53,778 bases of DNA from Acidobacteriota bacterium (GTDB lineage: Bacteria; Acidobacteriota; Terriglobia; UBA7540): NCBI GenBank assembly GCA_003165315.1, contig PLSX01000206.1, positions 26,779 to 80,556 of the forward strand, written 5' to 3'. The position numbers and the translations under genes were made by a program. Below, one piece after another: positions 52,310-53,778 of this stretch. The notes beneath the pieces were generated by a model. The model was not told the origin of the DNA, made no database searches, and was given only the letters and a program-made list of their open reading frames with translations. The number at the start of each line of letters is the position of its first letter. Position 1 is the first letter of the stretch.

Positions 52310-52535
52310 GCTGGGGACTGGGGGCTAGGGGCTGGAAAAGACGGGACAAGGGACTCGGGGTCCGGAATTCGGAATCTTGAATCTGAGATCTCGGCGAAAG
52401 GGAGTAGGGAATCGGGAGTAGAGAGAAGGGTGCGGCCGCACTTCCGACTCCGAACGCCGGACTTCGGACTTGTTTTCCAGCCACTAACCACCAGCCACTG
52501 TTTTCTTCTCGTCACTCGTCACTGCCCCTGTTGCT
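52310..52535. repeat. word-built inverted repeat upstream of mutS2
   Basis: The left arm (52310-52430) uses GGGGACTGGGGGCTAGGGGC, GACGGGACAAGGGACTCGGG and GGGAGTAGGGAATCGGGAG; the right arm (52440-52530) uses ACTTCCGACTCCGAACGCC, CCACTAACCACCAGCCACTG and TCGTCACTCGTCACTGCCCC. Confidence 0.6.
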
Positions 52536-52578
52536 GGCGGATAACCCCCGGTGGATACCTTTCCTGTTCAGGTGGAAC

Positions 52579-52779
52579 ATGAGTCCTGCAAATCTTAGTC
52601 AACTCGTTTCGGAGCTTTCTCCAGCAGAGCAATCCGCAGTGAAGGAATTCATCAGCTACCTCAAGGGGCGAAACGGAAAGACGCCGGGAGACTCGTTTCA
52701 AGCGGCGATCGACGAATTCATTGCCGCCCATCCTGAGCTGCTCCGCCGGCTCGCCCTGTGCCGCTTTACCCTTCCCTAA
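52579..52779 (+). CDS. small helical protein, antitoxin-like
   Basis: A 66-residue charged, helical protein: LVSELSPAEQSAVKEFISYL followed by FQAAIDEFIAAHPELLRRLA. This pattern occurs in small orphan proteins that resemble antitoxins in gene neighbourhoods; I cannot name a family. GGTGGAAC precedes the ATG at 52579; the open frame runs 16 codons further upstream. No toxin gene is next to it. Confidence 0.5.
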   Translation: MSPANLSQLVSELSPAEQSAVKEFISYLKGRNGKTPGDSFQAAIDEFIAAHPELLRRLALCRFTLP

Positions 52780-52892
52780 TACAGCTTTACGAGACCAAGC
52801 AATTCCGCTGGAAGCGGTTGGAACCCTGGCTTCGGCCGCATGCCCAACCTACCTCTTGAAATCGTCGGGGAAAACGGTAACTTGTACGGTTT

Positions 52893-53285
52893 ATGGTAGA
52901 CACGATGCCGCCTGAATACGATTTCTCCAATGCCGTTCGCGGGAAGCATCATGAGGCTTACCGCGCCGGCACCAACAACGTGCTTCTCGATCCCGATGTT
53001 CTGAAGGCGTTCCCTGATTCCGCCGCGGTAAATGAAGCCCAGCGCCGGCTCCTGAAACTCGCCCGCGTCAGCGTTCCTTCCGGCGTCCAGCCCGCCAACG
53101 CGGCCGAAACTTCCAGCCCCCCCGCCGCTCGAGAAAGCCCAAAACCACCTGCGCCTCCCGCGGCTGAGGTGTATGGTCCGCCGGAGTGCGAAGCGCAGCG
53201 CGGCCGGCAAAGGCTCCCTTCCTTGGTTAAGGAGGGGTGGCGCGCAAGCGCCAGAGTGGTTGGTTGCGAAAGAATCGTGAAATGA
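52893..53285 (+). CDS. small protein with antitoxin-like N-terminus
   Basis: A 130-residue protein. Residues 8-60 (YDFSNAVRGKHHEAYRAGTN, VLLDPDVLKAFPDSAAVNEA, QRRLLKLA) resemble a common family of small proteins often annotated as antitoxins. The tail from about 65 is Pro/Ala-rich, then reads through a region of low conservation (RQRLPSLVKEGWRASARVV) and may be an extended frame rather than native. It lies 113 bases after the previous small gene on the same strand. Whether they work together is not known. Confidence 0.55.
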   Translation: MVDTMPPEYDFSNAVRGKHHEAYRAGTNNVLLDPDVLKAFPDSAAVNEAQRRLLKLARVSVPSGVQPANAAETSSPPAARESPKPPAPPAAEVYGPPECEAQRGRQRLPSLVKEGWRASARVVGCERIVK

Positions 53286-53778
53286 CGTGAACGTCCCGGT
53301 TTCCCCAAGCGCGACCAAGGCACGGCTCGGGACCGGGTAGACGGGAATTTTCGGACAATTTGGCGGTTGGCAGCAAAATTGTCCAGCCGATTTTCCCGGA
53401 GTTCATGAGGCCAAGCCTGACTCTGGAAATGATTTGGCTGCACTTTTGGCGGGCTAGATGGGGAAAGATCGGGACAATTTTCCCGGACTGAAATCTGCCG
53501 CGGGGGCGCTCCGTATTCGACTCTGTGCCACTCGTCGATTCGATTGGCTTTGCCGCCTGGCATTTTTTGCGTTCCATTGTTTTCATAGATATCGCCGGAT
53601 GCACCTTCATTTTTGGAGCAGAAGCTAGAAGCCAGGAGCTGGAAGTTAGAATTTTGAGCACCTTCTGATCGCCGGAAATTTTGGGCCTCATCCCTCAGTC
53701 TGCTTCCTAGTGTGGTGTCCCGCGTAATTCTTGACAACGATGTATTGCAAGGACCCCCGCACCCCCGTCCCCCTCTCC
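53286..53778. other. right-edge spacer
   Basis: Contains GGACAATTTTCCCGG-type inverted tracts (53341-53399 and 53469-53490), the second copy of the 26-base dispersed repeat (53591-53616) and a short word tract (AGAAGCTAGAAGCCAGGAGC, 53620-53639). No gene is supported. Confidence 0.5.
53591..53616 (-). repeat. dispersed 26-base repeat, copy B
   Basis: Minus-strand copy of the sequence at 2903-2928, in no recognised gene; on the minus strand it would read KNEGASGD in an unsupported frame. Confidence 0.7.

Noticed and set aside
1..53778. tRNA or rRNA genes
   Set aside because: No GGTTCGAATCC-type T-loop or rRNA-like stretch was found on reading either strand, though a covariance search was not possible.

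Overview
The window looks like a chromosomal stretch of a soil- or sediment-type Acidobacteriota bacterium. The assignment is inferred from gene content and style, not from a marker gene: a VWA lipoprotein-like gene, a SYLF/Ysc84 protein, SelA, a TrpB2-type TrpB-like enzyme, a Tat-exported Gfo/Idh oxidoreductase, DUF2157/GDYXXLXY membrane proteins and very repeat-rich spacers. No rRNA, tRNA, CRISPR array, phage module or transposase was seen.

Layout. 0.1-3.1 kb: a diguanylate cyclase and an uncharacterised protein with its own promoter. 3.1-10.9 kb (minus strand): a branched-chain amino-acid operon ilvB-ilvN-ilvC followed by proC, a methyltransferase, dapD and a small Rossmann oxidoreductase. 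11.8-15.1 kb: a DegT-type aminotransferase, a membrane histidine kinase and a SYLF protein. 15.2-23.0 kb: sugar-acid type genes (KDPG aldolase, Gfo/Idh), a degenerate metallo-beta-lactamase-fold protein, a ROK kinase, a large uncharacterised exported protein and a cupin. 23.1-27.9 kb: alcohol dehydrogenase, exported protein and TrpB-like enzyme in an operon, then selA. 28.1-31.6 kb: an MXAN_5187-like protein, purH and a VWA protein. 32.1-34.2 kb: a compact unexplained module made of a secreted tandem-repeat peptide, a seven-helix membrane protein and a membrane-anchored protein. 34.4-38.5 kb: the classic ffh-rpsP-khpA-rimM-trmD-rplS translation/SRP cluster. 38.7-41.7 kb: an SDR, a membrane protein with a dead GGDEF domain and an EamA transporter. 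42.4-44.1 kb: a decayed DUF2157-GDYXXLXY operon (two frameshifts and an in-frame TGA). 45.3-49.7 kb: cytochrome c maturation genes ccsB-resB, with a Fis-type DNA-binding protein and a receiver-only response regulator transcribed away from them. 49.9-53.3 kb: mutS2 and two small orphan proteins.

The most unusual signals are repeats and one module. (1) A 63-base near-palindrome with perfect 26-base arms sits in frame inside dapD and adds 21 codons. (2) Inverted repeats built from short stuttering words occur at roughly ten gene junctions, including inside the ilv and rimM-trmD operons; every junction of ilvB/ilvN/ilvC/proC carries some palindromic insert. (3) The 32.1-33.7 kb module encodes four copies of a 12-residue proline/glycine/histidine unit behind a signal sequence, followed by a 7-TM protein, and is preceded by a pair of diverged ~84-base direct repeats. 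(4) A perfect TetR-type operator overlaps the predicted start of transcription of ilvB. (5) Several proteins keep a fold but have lost catalytic residues (MBL-fold, GGDEF, VWA). All calls rest on reading the sequence; no database search was run.
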